A program made the position numbers and the translations under genes. This document shows positions 32,001 to 43,880 of a DNA stretch of 64,000 nucleotides, piece by piece. Positions within the stretch are counted from its first letter, which is position 1. The number at the start of each line of letters is the position of its first letter. The notes under the pieces are model-generated. The model was not told the DNA's origin. It saw only the letters and a program-made list of their open reading frames with translations, and did not search any database. The DNA comes from Blattamonas nauphoetae (lineage: Eukaryota; Preaxostyla; Oxymonadida). The stretch spans positions 1-64,000 of the forward strand of contig JARBJD010000072.1 in NCBI GenBank assembly GCA_033064195.1. Direction: 5' to 3'.

Positions 32001-35000
32001 CTTCTAGCTCTGTTTGTCCTCCTGTCAAATCATCCCATTTTCGCGCGATTCTTCCCAACTGTGACGGAAGTGTTCTCAGAACAGGAAACGACTTATTCAC
32101 CGAACTCACTCACACTCCCACTCAGCCATTTCAACGCTTTTGTCGCTTTGACCAACACGCTCGCGTCGAGCGCTGTCGTTCAGCCTCCCACGCATCGCAT
32201 CGCGTGGTCTTCGGATCATGTTTCGCATTGGCCTTCTTCTGAAGTCGCTCAACTCTTCTCTCATCCCATCCTCGCTTCGACAATCGACTCTTTCATCTCC
32301 AGACATCCGATTTCTCAATCACGAAACCTCGCTCAATCGCCATCCTCAAGTCCAAGTCTGACAAGTGAACCATCTCCACTCTCATCACCCACAATCCGAA
32401 TGATTCCATTCGAAGCGCCTCTCAACACGCCATACTCACCTCAACTCGACGATGCCCTCGTCTTCTCTGCTGGTCTCTCCACTCTCTGCACGTTTTGGCT
32501 TGCGGAAACTTGTGTTCCAGCCGCTCTCCACACAACATCGGTTCTTCTCCTCAATTCGATTGGAATGAAATCGATCAGCGAACAGTATGCCAGGCATGCT
32601 TCGGATTATATTTCGTTTTTTGGGGAAAATGAGGATTGGCCGACGAAGCTGGATGAGGTTGTGCAAACTTTCGATCTTCCATCGTGTATTCTCCACACAG
32701 TGAAAGTGATGTCGATGTTCAATCAGGATTTCGGGGGGAGTCAGAAGAGAGTCATGGAGCTTGCGAACACGTCTGTGACGAGATTGGGAAAAGGGGAAGG
32801 AGGGAATGGGAGCGTTGGTGGGGAGAGCGAGGAAGAGGATGATGAATTGTCGCTTGAAGCGAATTGGACTGACCTGACGACAGCTTTCACTCAACAAGCC
32901 CTTCTGAAACAAATCGAAGAGAAGACTGGCAAGACACGAAAACGGAAAGAACAACGACCGCGTCCGTTCGCACAGAAGAAACAAGACTCAACAGAAACTG
33001 GGCAAAAACAACAGAATCGACAAATCAAGCCTTGTTGTGTTGATTTTGTGAAGAGTGTTCTGCAGACCCCGCTGTGTTCCGTCCATGAAACAAGCTTATT
33101 TTGGGACGATTCCGTTTCCCAATCACTGCTGAATCAGTCATCGTTCTCACTCCCTTCGCTCCTTTCAGAAACAGACAATGTCCTCACCGCAAACGCCGCT
33201 GTCTCGTTCGGTCGAGGGGGACAACAGCCAGAATGGCAGAGACTCCCCTCGTCTGTCATTCCATTCGCGAACTCGCCTTCTCTCACAATCAACTGGGGAC
33301 GATCATCAATCATGGAATCGTCGGTCTTCCTCACCCCAAAATCCATTCCTTCTTTTGATGAGAGTGAAGTGAATGGAACGATCGTCGAATTTGCTGAAGA
33401 TCCACAACCTCGTGTTCCGATTGTCACTCCCCAATCCTTCCATTCACCATCACTCCATGTTCATGTTCTTCAAGACAGAACAGCAAACACGATTTCGCAC
33501 CTCAAGTTCTGCAAGCATCTTACACCATCTCGAACACTCCTTCCCATTCTTGTTGCGATTGAGTCGCTTTCAGCTTTGGTTCGGATCACGATCAGAGAGG
33601 TTCAGACATCGAACACGATCGCCACTCTCATCCCAACTCTCGAATACCTTGCGATTCTTGCGATGCATCCACAACAATCACTCGACATGTCACACACTTC
33701 AACTGACCTCATCCCAACGACACCTGTCCATCCACTCGTCCAATTCGCTGCTGTCTCGCTTCTCCGAAGTCTGATCTCGTCACTCCCACATTCGATCCTT
33801 CGTTCGATCACGATCCCGTTCGCTGTTGGGACTTGTGTGTCGAATGCTTCTTATTTCGAGCGAATGAACAAATCATTACTTGCAGCTGAGTGGATCGCGT
33901 TGTCACCGTTTGCTGTTTCGAAGATGGACACAGCTGAAGAAGACCAATCCGAACTGTCGTCATGTTTCTCGTCCCTCCTCTCGTTCACTCAATCGTCCGC
34001 ATCCCTCAGAACACTCATCACTACCAGCACATCTCTGTCCAAATCAACACACACTGACCAAATCATCCCAACCACACTCGTCGCGTCCTCTCTCTACACA
34101 GCGCTTCTTGTGTTTCTGTCCATCCTCCACGACGATCATTCCCTCCTCGTTTCTCAGCCGTGGAAGTCTCGGCATATTCCGTCGCTTCTGATGGAATACA
34201 CAATGTCTTGTGTTGAATCGCCTTCCACATCGCTCTTCACTCCTCCTTACACAACATCTTTCACATCTCTCATCCTTCTCCTCATCCAAAGTCAGAATCC
34301 TCAAATTCTTGCTCTCAATTCAGCGTTGTTTGGAGTTCTCGCTGTTGTTCTTCCAACACAAACATACTCGACCCTTCTCTTGTCTCGTCTGATCTGTCTG
34401 GAGGGTGCTGCCCGCGACCATCTCATCTTCTTCATCCACTCTTTCAAGTTGAGTCAGTTCTTTGTCAGTCTCTCCTCCCTCTCTGATCTCTCAGCACACA
34501 GCCGAACCCCACACTCCAACGAAACCTGTCTCTCCATCATTTTTCGACAGTCGCAGAGTCGGAACACTTTGATGCAGGTTCTTCATCATCTCGTCCAAAC
34601 AAACAGAACATCGTCGTCAACAGTCCATTCGCTCCTTCTTCTTCTCGACGACTGTGCTCTTCTTGACCCACCCAACCCAAATTTCCTCACCCACACCACA
34701 TCACTCATCTCCTCCACTCCTCCTCTGTTCAGAGAGTCGATTGTTGCTTTCCTTCCAACCCTCCAAATCGCGCCAGACACAACCTGGCCGATTCTGAGTG
34801 AGATAATTGAACGAACACGTCAAGTCTATCCCCATCTGACACTTCCGTTCAACCTCGTGGATTCTCTCCAATCTCGTTTGGATGGGTTTGATCTGACACG
34901 ACTCCCACAGACACAGGAACTCAGCCAGCTGGGCGATTGTGCTCCTTCCGCTTTCATCCTCTCTCCTCCTTCTCATTTCGCGATTTCAGCGCTACTCTCT

Positions 35001-36262
35001 CAATGCTTGCGTGTCGGCGACAGCAAGAAGTCTCCACTTCCTCCAATCGACTATCTGGAACAGCAAAACACAGTTGCTGTCAAAGTTCTGTCATCCTTCT
35101 CAACACTTCTCGACTCAGCCGTGCGCGTTGTTCTGCGTCAAACGATGTCAGACAATTCGGAACCAGCGCAGGTTGTTTCGCAAAGTGTGGCTGATTCACC
35201 TGCCCTTTCGCATCTCTCTCTCACAACTCAGCCTCATCTCAAGCCGACAATTGAGATCTTCGTCCACAGCTTCCTCTGGACAAATATGATCAAAACGAAG
35301 CCAGTTCCTCAGTTACTCCTATTTCGGCTGATCAATACTTCCACCAAAGTGTCTCAAGCCCTTATCAAACCAAAAACCCCATTTCCATCCGGATCGCCAG
35401 TTGGACATGGAGAAACTGGCCAAAGAAGCGAGGGAGATGAGGAAGGAGAGCTGGACAGTGCGTTCTCGTCGCTCGTTTCCCGTCTCGAGCCGCATTTCAC
35501 AACAATCAAACACGACATCTCTCGAACGTTCGCCCACAGCTCGTCAATCATCCTCTCCGTCCGTCAGATGAACATCACATCTCTTGTTCTCAAAATGTGG
35601 GTGACAAACAACCCGATTCCTGGGTACGTTCAGGGGATGTCTTATTTGGCTGCCATTGCTTCAATTCCTGGCGACATCCCAAATGCATATCGAATGCTGG
35701 ACGCGATTTTATCGACGCCGTTCTTCACAAAGTTGTATGCTGTGAATGTGAAGTTTCGGGAGGATATGTTTGAGTTGTTTGATGCGATGCTGCAGAAATG
35801 CGAAACGGTTTGTCAGTTTTTGGGTTGATCAAATTTTTGTCATTTTTGTGATTTCTGATTCTCATATCCCCATCCTTATTCTCCTTCTCTCTCCTCCAGC
35901 CCATCCACACCCTCCTCCACACTCTCCATCAAGAAGGCTCGCTTCCCTTCGACTTCCTCTTCTCGTGGTTCAGCACCTTCTTCTCGCGCTCCTTCCCCGT
36001 CTCCATCTCGTTCATCGCTCTCGACGGCTTTTTCTTCGAAGGACCCATCTTTCTGTTCCGGGCAGCCATTGCCCTTGTTTCACTCCTCCTCCCGCACGCC
36101 CCCATTCCGTCCAAGACACAGGATGATGGGGCACTGTTTGCTCTCGTCACATCCAAACTCAATGGAATCAACAGTTTCCACAATTCTGTTACTCCCACCT
36201 TGTTTGTTCAAACTTTAACCCAAGTTCATTTTCCCAGTCGAACCTTCTTTTGGGAGTTATAA
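26018..36262 (+). CDS. Giant TBC-domain protein (putative Rab GTPase-activating protein)
   Basis: Three exons are inferred: 26018-26030, 26065-35807 and 35900-36262 (introns 34 and 92 bp), giving 3372 residues. The TBC domain is at the extreme C-terminus. It holds the arginine finger IKHDISR, the glutamine finger GYVQGM, then REDMFELFDAMLQKCET, and after the last intron FLFSWFSTFFSRSFP and GFFFEGPIFLFRAA. Both catalytic fingers are present, so GAP activity on a Rab-type GTPase is expected. The roughly 3100-residue N-terminal region is Ser/Pro/Thr-rich with predicted helical stretches and acidic runs. Near residue 140 SSDGTGKTTHL resembles a P-loop but is not decisive. The start is uncertain: an in-frame ATG at 25829 would add an N-terminal stretch that lies in the promoter region of the divergent gene. 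Confidence 0.85.
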
Positions 36263-36391
36263 TTATCTTCTTTTACTTTTCCAGTGTCTGATCATACCAT
36301 TCTTGTTTTTTTCTGAGATTGTAGCATTTTTTTGAAGTGACATGTTTACAGGCTTTTACATTTTACTATTTGCTGTGCATTTTCTGCCGTA

Positions 36392-39223
36392 ATGCCTGTC
36401 GGACTTCTTACCACATTATATCTTCTCACAGCGCTATTCGCTGCTCCAGAAAAGCAAACGAAACCATATCCACCAAAAGCCCCTGCGCACCAACAAAAGC
36501 CTCCTGCACATCAACAACAACCTCCACACCCTCAAAAGAAAGCTCGATTCGTGAATCAAGCCTTCCACGTGACAAAGAAGCCATCACAACAACCATCACC
36601 ATCGAAAACTGACAACATCCCTCTCCAAGCTGCCCCAATAGACGTGACAATTCAACTCTGTCCAACATGTGACCTTCTCACAGGGTGCGATTTGGAACTT
36701 GCAGCCGCAACAGCTGGTGGCATTCCTGTCACAGTTGTTGATCCAGCTACCGGCGTCCAACAATCTCAAGTCACTGATTCAGACGGGAAAGTTGTCTTCA
36801 CTGACCTCCCCTCGGGTATCTATGTTGCCGAAAGTAACGGCCAAACCATCCAATTCGAAGTTCTTGAATGCAATGGTGATCCACAAACAATTTACATTCT
36901 GTACTTATCACAATACTGTGAACACGTGATTGACGGTCAAATTTGCTATGACTGCGATGGGTCCGGAGATTGTTCCGGAAACTCTCGCCCAGCTGCAAAC
37001 AAGCAAATTCGGGTCCAGATCAGCGACAATTCGTATACAGCAATCACAGATAGCAACGGCTTCTACTCTCTCCAATTCACTGGACACGGAGATGCCTCAG
37101 TCTCCATCGACGACTTCTGTGGCGGAACAGTTTTCACACAATTGTTCGTTGATCCGATCGCTTACTCTGTTCCGTTCACATACGCTGCCCCGTGCCCGGA
37201 AGAATGCGTCCCTAGCGACGTCGAAGTAATAGTCACTGTCTGCAGTACATGTGAAGAGGGCGGAGGATGCAACCCTGAAATCCCAGCCTCAGCCACTCAA
37301 GGAAGAATTGTTCGCCTGGAGACCACAACTGGGACTGTTATTTCCGACACAGTTGTCGGACCCGATGGAATAGCTCGGATATTTGGAGTTCCCAATCCCG
37401 GAGCGTATTACCTTTCGATTGTTGATGGTCCTGCACCAGAATTGCTCTTCATCAATTCTGACTTTGAGGATATCATCACAACTACCATCCCACTCCTCAA
37501 CGAAGCTTTCTGCACTGTCTCAATCAATGGAACTCTCTGCATCGATTGCCTCGACAATGGCGAATGTTTGGACACGGACATCGTCGCCAACCTCCAAGTC
37601 ACAGCCGTCATGGCGGACGGAACCTCGTACGTCACAACTACCGACGAAAATGGAAACTATACAATTCTTTTCCACACTGGAGGCGATGTAACAGTGTCAT
37701 TCGGGCCTGTCTGTGGCGAGCTCGTTTTATATTCAACCACGCTTGTCCTGGGCACGAACCAGACAATTCAAAACTCTGTCCATTGCGCTGAACTCTGCAG
37801 AGTTCCTGCTGTTCTCATCGGAGCGGTATGCTACGGATGCGAGGATGAGGAGGAACCAGAAGAGTTCACGTGTGTAACACCCGCAGCGAACGTCACTGTT
37901 GAAGTCAGACAAGGAAATCAAATTATTGGCCAACTGACGACGAATGACACAGGATTCTTTGAGGCGAATGTTCCCGACGTTGGTGATTACGATGTGATTG
38001 TGTTTGGAATCTGTCCAAACTCAACAGGAACCGGGTCATACCTCCAAACCACACTCACCGTGGCAGATAACACAAATACCACTGTCCATCGACTCAATAT
38101 TACCTGCGAAGGCGCTTGTGACCAAAGCTTGAACATTTCGGTGACATGCAACGACACCTGCGCTCCTTCTCCCTGCCCGTGCCCGATCCCTCTATGGTCC
38201 CCTCTTCCAGAGGAAACACGGATCAGAATCATCACAAACGAAAACGGGACGAATGTGACGCTCAATGAGACAAGACTTCCAGTGAATGGTGTTCTTCCTG
38301 TGGACGAACTTGAACCTGGTAATTACACTGTCATTGTCGAAATTCCGATTAGAGACGCCTTCGCTCAACTTGTGGGATGGAGAGAGGTGGCAGCGGAGAA
38401 TGTCACACTCACTGCTGACCCTTCTGAAAGCCCAGTTCAGGTTCAGTTCGTTCTCGCTTGCAAGGAACTCATCAGACTCAGCCGCGTTCCTCCGCAAACA
38501 TGCACACAACCACCGGCCAAGCCATGCCCACATCCTCCCACTCCCCCAACCAACACAACCCCTCCTTTCATCCATCGACCCAGATGTCCACCACCACATC
38601 GTCATTGTGGGTGGAGAGAGTTTTTCCAGGAATGGAATGAGACGACTTACAACACCACACTTCCACAGGGAACGTGGGAACAGTTCGTTGAATGGTATGA
38701 TGAAGTGACGAAACCGATTCGTCTCGCAAAGCTGACGAAGCCAAGTGAAGAACACTTCCACACTGCGCAGACTCTCCCGTTCATGTTCCCACACGGCGGA
38801 CCACACGGAATGCCAATTGGGATGCAGAACCCGTTCACACAACCAGCTTTCACTCAGACTCAGCAGATGACAAGAACAGTTACAAGAAATGGACAGACAT
38901 TTGTGATTGACGTTCCACAACAATACCCGTCACCTCAGTTCTCACACCCTCCAATCAACGCTTCGTGTAACTTCACAATCCCACCATTCAAGATCCCTGA
39001 GGACAAGCCTGAAGAGTTCCGATTCGATAAGTTCAAGCCTCCACGGTCACTTCCCACACCACCCGAGGAGGAGACAGCTGAGGCGACCATGAGCTTCCCT
39101 CTGTCGAACCCGGATATCGATGAACTCTTCAAGGAGAAGGATGAATGCCCGTGCAAAAAGAAGAAAAAGATGAACAAGCCATTGAAAGTAAAAAAGGACA
39201 AGAAGAGTAGAAAAGAAGACTAA
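36392..39223 (+). CDS. Secreted Cys-rich protein with CnaB/SdrD-like beta repeats
   Basis: A single exon of 943 residues. MPVGLLTTLYLLTALFAAPEK is a clear signal peptide, followed by a Gln/Pro/Lys-rich segment. Then come repeated modules beginning with CxxC (LCPTCDLLTGC, ICYDCDGSGDC, VCSTCEEGGGC, LCIDCLDNGEC, VCYGCEDEEE) and containing DSxGKVxF/TDxNGxYxL turns. This resembles carboxypeptidase-regulatory or CnaB-like seven-stranded domains. Many N-glycosylation sites are present. The C-terminal third is Pro-rich (PPTPPTNTTPPF) with WREFFQEWNETTYNTT, and the end is strongly basic (KKKKKMNKPLKVKKDKK). There is no membrane anchor. A cell-surface or extracellular structural role is inferred. Confidence 0.8.
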   Translation: MPVGLLTTLYLLTALFAAPEKQTKPYPPKAPAHQQKPPAHQQQPPHPQKKARFVNQAFHVTKKPSQQPSPSKTDNIPLQAAPIDVTIQLCPTCDLLTGCDLELAAATAGGIPVTVVDPATGVQQSQVTDSDGKVVFTDLPSGIYVAESNGQTIQFEVLECNGDPQTIYILYLSQYCEHVIDGQICYDCDGSGDCSGNSRPAANKQIRVQISDNSYTAITDSNGFYSLQFTGHGDASVSIDDFCGGTVFTQLFVDPIAYSVPFTYAAPCPEECVPSDVEVIVTVCSTCEEGGGCNPEIPASATQGRIVRLETTTGTVISDTVVGPDGIARIFGVPNPGAYYLSIVDGPAPELLFINSDFEDIITTTIPLLNEAFCTVSINGTLCIDCLDNGECLDTDIVANLQVTAVMADGTSYVTTTDENGNYTILFHTGGDVTVSFGPVCGELVLYSTTLVLGTNQTIQNSVHCAELCRVPAVLIGAVCYGCEDEEEPEEFTCVTPAANVTVEVRQGNQIIGQLTTNDTGFFEANVPDVGDYDVIVFGICPNSTGTGSYLQTTLTVADNTNTTVHRLNITCEGACDQSLNISVTCNDTCAPSPCPCPIPLWSPLPEETRIRIITNENGTNVTLNETRLPVNGVLPVDELEPGNYTVIVEIPIRDAFAQLVGWREVAAENVTLTADPSESPVQVQFVLACKELIRLSRVPPQTCTQPPAKPCPHPPTPPTNTTPPFIHRPRCPPPHRHCGWREFFQEWNETTYNTTLPQGTWEQFVEWYDEVTKPIRLAKLTKPSEEHFHTAQTLPFMFPHGGPHGMPIGMQNPFTQPAFTQTQQMTRTVTRNGQTFVIDVPQQYPSPQFSHPPINASCNFTIPPFKIPEDKPEEFRFDKFKPPRSLPTPPEEETAEATMSFPLSNPDIDELFKEKDECPCKKKKKMNKPLKVKKDKKSRKED

Positions 39224-39315
39224 ATGTTTCTTATCATTGGTATTTCAATTTCATACCTACAACATACTCGAACCAAGTTTAGTAATGAGATCTAAAAAAA
39301 TGGCAAGATCCACAT

Positions 39316-40093
39316 ATGGACGACTCTGACATCCCTCAATTATCGCCTGAAACCCTTGCTATACTGCAAGAGGTTCTATTGGCTCAGCAGAACACTGTTC
39401 AAACCCACGAACAAGAGGACTGGAGGCATCTTATTTTCATCCGAAAACTGGTTTTATTTCATTAGATTGGCGCAATTTTGGGTATTATTCAGCATTCGAT
39501 CACTTGTCTCCCCTTTCTCCGAATGTACCTAGTACACGGATGAGACACAGGAGAAGCTTGCAGAAGAGGCAATTACCCAATCAAATGGTGGCAAGATCGC
39601 AATATGTTCGGCCCCGAGTTTATACTTCAAATTGAAGGACATGGGCTACGAAGACCGTTGCTTTCTGTTTGAATATGATCAGCGGTTTGAAAACGAGTGT
39701 CTCCCGGGGCATTTCCAATTCTTTTCGATCGATGATATTGATGAAATCCCAAAGAAACATCAACATCAATATGACTGTGTAATCATTGATCCACCTCGCC
39801 TGTGTGTTGCTTTTTTCTTCCATTCCCCTATTTTTTCGTGTTTCTCTCCTGTGCGTTAATTTTCCACCATCAGAAATAAAGAAACCACAGCTGCAGCAAT
39901 TCATATGCTACAGAATCTCTCTCATACCAATGACACACCATGCATCCTTATCACCGCTGGATGGCTCGAAGATGAGATTCGCGCCAAGTATAACTACAAC
40001 GTCGCAGATTTCCAGCCCACAAACAAACAGCTCAAAAACCCCATGCGAGCCTACACATCATATGCAAGTCCTGCACTTGGAGTATTAAACTGA
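39316..40093 (+). CDS. EEF1A lysine methyltransferase 1-like protein (EFM5/N6AMT2 family), one base out of frame
   Basis: The family methylates a lysine of elongation factor 1A using S-adenosylmethionine. The N-terminus reads MDDSDIPQLSPETLAILQE, which matches the family start. Then SSENW and LAQFW, an intron (39482-39532), YTDETQEKLAEEAI, GGKIAICSAPSLYFKLK, FLFEYDQRF and the catalytic CVIIDPPRL. After a second intron (39802-39873) come NKETTAAAIHML and a C-terminal Tyr-containing end. The DPPR/L motif corresponds to DPPY in relatives. Between HEQED (near 39420) and GGILFSSENW one base too many is present, and no intron resolves it. This is a local sequencing error, an unrecognised intron or early decay. 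The stop is TGA. Confidence 0.8.
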
Positions 40094-40286
40094 AGGAACC
40101 CTTAGCAAAATCCGTACTCCGTTATTCATTCATCAAAACTTGGGTTTTTGTTCCAAGACAGAAGGAAGAACTCTTCCATTGAACTTCGTTGTTTTGCCAA
40201 AAAATATGATCCCGAAGTACAAATCAAGACAAAATTAATCAACTGAAGAACAGAATAGTCGGAAAAACACTCCCATATTGAGTTGG

Positions 40287-43002
40287 TTAAGTTTTCTTGT
40301 TCGGCTGTCTGGGATGTTTAGGAACTTGCATGCCTTGTAAAATAAGCGGCGGCTGCTTGGATCCTGGACCTTGTTTGGACACAGGTTGTTGCATCCTTTC
40401 TTTTGGGCTTGGTTTTTGGGGATTGGATGGGTTTGGATTGAATCGCATTTTTGGATTGGACGATTCCTTTTTCTGTGACAACGAAGTGATTGAAACAGGA
40501 CCGTTCGATGGCTGAGGTGTTCGTTGATTATGGGAAGCATGTTGCTTCGCTTTCGGAGTCGGTTTCGGTGGCTCTTGTTCAAAAACAATTTTTGGGTTTT
40601 TTGAGGACGGTTGAAGACCAAGAACGAGTTCTCTGGCAAAATTTGGAGAGTGTTTGGGTTGTGAGGGGGGATGTGAGAGTGGCTGTGAGGTCTTTTGCGG
40701 TTTTGCGGGCGGAGTGGCGGAGATCACAGTTTGGTCGGGTTGTGAAGGTGAATCATCCTTGACAGACAGCTGAGGTTGTTCATCCGTCGTGACTGGGGGA
40801 GATGAGGTGGTTTGGAAGAGACTTCTTTCGCGAACGACTGGAGACGAATCGACTGGTGAATTGTCAGATTCTGGAGTAGAATTAGGAGTGGATTCGGGTA
40901 TTTTATTCGCATCCTCTTCACTATGGCATTCATTCTGGAGTCCATCAGGTTCTGTTTTCTCTTGTTCAGCTGATGAATCAAGATCTTCCTTGTTTTCTTC
41001 TTCTTCGTCTTTCCATTTCCCAGTCTGGCCAAAATTGACACTTTTCTCCTCCAAATACTCTTCTTTGTCGTTCCAATCTTCTTCTGACTTGCTTCCCTCT
41101 TGTTCTCCCATCTTGTCCCAAACATCGGTCTCTTCTTGCTCTTCCTCCTCCTCTTTCACCACTTCAGACTCTCTGTGCTTCATTTTCGACGTTTTGTCGT
41201 GAGATCCCACAAAATGAAAACGCTTAGCGAACATTGCAGCAGAGGCTCTGTCCTCATCAACAGTTTGTTGTTGTTCTTGATATGCCCTGTCCTTCTCCTC
41301 TTGTTTTAAGCGTAACTTCTCCTCTCGAAGTGCATAGTGTTCAGAAGCATATTCAGGCGTGGTCGGGGGAGTCAGAAACAGAACCATCGCACTGACATTG
41401 TCTGTTGTTCCATGATTTTTGGTTTCTTTGACTAATTCTTGGGCAGCCTGGAGAAAAGGAGAAAATGGGAGAGTGAGACAGAAAAATGGACCATAAATTG
41501 AGAGAGAGAACGAGAAGGGAGATGAAAAGGAATTTGAAAGTGCGGCAGACATTTTCAGCATTGTCAGCCTTTCCCAAAACAATTTCTCCGACATCCTCAC
41601 AGGTCAGGACATCCCAGACACCGTCACAGGCAATCACAACGATCGTTGGCTGTTGGAGAGGAAGAGACTGAAACTGCTTTTCTTGCTTGACGAGGGCATC
41701 AATTGCTATTTCTGTGCGATCGGTTGCAAATGGATCAGTGTTTGAGAGAACATCAAGATGATGAGAAGAGGCTGTAGTGTGAAATGATGGGACGGGTGAT
41801 TTGAGGGATGAAGATGGTTGTTTATTGTCAGTAGGTGGTGAAGTGATGGATGGGGATGAAAGTTCCAGATTAGAATCATCCGGTTGAGAGGTGGGAGATG
41901 TAGGGAGGGATGAAGAGGGTGATTGGGCGAGAGAGGGATCGATGATGAGTGTCGAGATGAATGGTTCAGAAATCACCGCGGTTTTTAGTCGATGATCACC
42001 AAACGCACGGGAAACTGCAAGAACACCACATGCACGGCCTTGGACGACGAAGCTTCCACTTTCTCGGATCCTGTGCATTTCCTCAGGATCTGATGGCTTG
42101 TGGTCTTTTGAAAGAGCAAAAGCTTGATCTTGTTGGCTAAACGGAGAAATAGAAACAATAATTTCAATTTTTGGAATTGATAAGGGGCAGGTATGGTCGA
42201 AAGTGATGAGTGATGAAGAAACAGACATGAATGCTGATCTGGCATCTCCACAATTTGCAGACACAATGCGAATGGCAGAGGATGGTGGGGGGAGGCGTTC
42301 AATCAAGACAACAGCAGCAGTAGAGCCTATGCCAAGAGCAAAACAATTTGATTATGAAAAAAGTGATAAATTAACACAAAACCAATAATAACGTATGGCA
42401 CAGAAAGACAAACCATCATCAATTATGTCATATTCTGCTAATTTTGCATCGGTAGCTGCGAATGTTTGCCTCAGGATTGTCTGGAGATCTAAGTCAGGGT
42501 TCAGAGTCAATTGTTGGTTTAAAATCTGAGAAAATGGAGTAAAACGATAGAAAGTAGGTGATTAAGTCGGATTGGAGAGAGATGACAACCAATTAGAGGA
42601 GAAAAATAAAACTGAAGAGTGTGGCACACTTGATGAAAGTTCTGTGTGAGGAAATCGACTGTTTCTCGACCTCCATGACCATCAAAGACAGCACATAGGG
42701 CCAGGTTTCGTTTAGGACCAAAGCAGTCACGGTAGACATGAGCGTCCTGAGATTCAGATTTGATGGGAGAAAATGATCATAAAAACAAATCATCATCATT
42801 AACAAGGAAGAAAATAGAAAATAGATCATCGAATTTCCGGTATGAATGTATTAAGACACGCACTTCTTTATAGAAGTGGATAATGAGATTTGTTCAATAC
42901 CTCCATCGTCCGTCGAAACCTGGGGTTTAAATCTTCGGCCATTCCATAATCAAACAGTATTGGCTTTAGTAATGGATCAGAGAGTTCCGTTTCAGCTTCC
43001 AT
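40287..43002 (-). CDS. PP2C-family (PPM) serine/threonine phosphatase with a long acidic tail
   Basis: Six exons join cleanly to 725 residues: 43002-42901, 42746-42630, 42525-42414, 42326-42227, 42136-41551 and 41447-40287. Introns are 154, 104, 87, 90 and 103 bp. PP2C motifs run in order: RFRRTMEDAHVY, CAVFDGHGGRET (metal-binding Asp and Gly), SANCGDARSAF, ALSKDHKP, GVLAVSRAFGD, VVIACDGVWDVL (metal Asp) and GTTDNVSAMVLFL (metal Asp). All metal-coordinating residues appear to be present, so a Mg/Mn-dependent phosphatase is expected. A Ser-rich insert of about 80 residues lies between FGD and the ACDG motif. After the domain comes a tail of about 360 residues, first acidic then Pro/Ser/Gln-rich, with no recognised fold. 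The start lies only 67 bp from the divergent coiled-coil gene. Confidence 0.92.
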
Positions 43003-43069
43003 CTGAAACTGTTAGAAACTGACCCATGACAGATCTTTCTGCCAAACCTCGATCACTCCTGTTGAATCT
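43003..43069. promoter_or_regulatory. Very short shared promoter between divergent genes
   Basis: Only 67 bp separate the ATG of the PP2C gene (minus) from the ATG of the coiled-coil gene (plus). Transcription of both must start within this interval or inside the opposite gene. No clear TATA box is seen. Confidence 0.45.
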
Positions 43070-43880
43070 ATGACTCAAAATCTACCTCAACAAGTTGAAT
43101 CAACACAGAATACACTTATTTCTTTGACAAGGGTTGTTCAATCTCTGAAAACACGACGAAAACAACTCCAACAAGAGATTGAAGATTTACTCAAACAAGA
43201 GTCCCATCAAAAGCAAAAACTACTTTCATCTGATGCGAAAAAGCGGGACAAAGAAACTGAACTCAGTGAACTCAAACAGAAGACTATCATCATCCAACAA
43301 AAAGAGGCGGATACACGACGGAAATGCCTTGAAGTGTTTGATTTACAACTCAATATATCACATCTATTAACCCATTTTTAACTTCTTTCTCATTATTCTC
43401 AGGCAAAAGACACTCACCCAATTCTCGTTGGCTTCGGCATCGCTTTCTGATTCAATTACAGCTCTTTCCACCCAAACAGACAATTTTGTCCAGCAAACGC
43501 GAGAAGTTGAATATAAATCAGAAATCATTCGAAAGGATGTCGTAGATCGAAGGAGACGTTGTCAGGAACTTGAGGTTCGATCATTCTTCTCTCTCACTTT
43601 CATGTGACTTTTCCCTCCTCATAAGAATCAAATCAACGCTATTCGAGGAATTCATGAGTCCTATGAACAATTGTACTCAAATATCGACTCGGAAGATGGG
43701 CTGAACACGTCTCGATCAAGTTTCAGAAACTCACCTTTATCATCTCGTGCACGACTGGCTACACTTGTGACCCATCGATCCACTGCCTCTTTAGGCAGTC
43801 CTGTGGGACAAAAGAAGGGAAAAAAGAAGAAATCACTCACTCGAAGCGCAACTGACAGCAGAATGAAAAACCAACATTAA
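43070..43880 (+). CDS. Small coiled-coil protein
   Basis: Three exons (43070-43335, 43403-43574 and 43626-43880; introns 67 and 51 bp) join to 230 residues. The N-terminal two thirds are a continuous coiled coil: LISLTRVVQSLKTRRKQLQQ, LSELKQKTIIIQQKEADTRR, then REVEYKSEIIRKDVVDRRRR and NAIRGIHESYEQLY. The C-terminus is Ser/Arg/Lys-rich with KKGKKKKSLTRSATDS, a possible nuclear or phosphorylated tail. No known family is recognised. The intron phases (2, then 0) agree with the continuous heptads, which supports the model. Confidence 0.75.

Noticed and set aside
39451-39470. A 15-bp GT-AG segment as an intron in the methyltransferase gene
   Set aside because: Too short to splice, and its removal would create a stop codon. 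The in-frame reading through it is acceptable.
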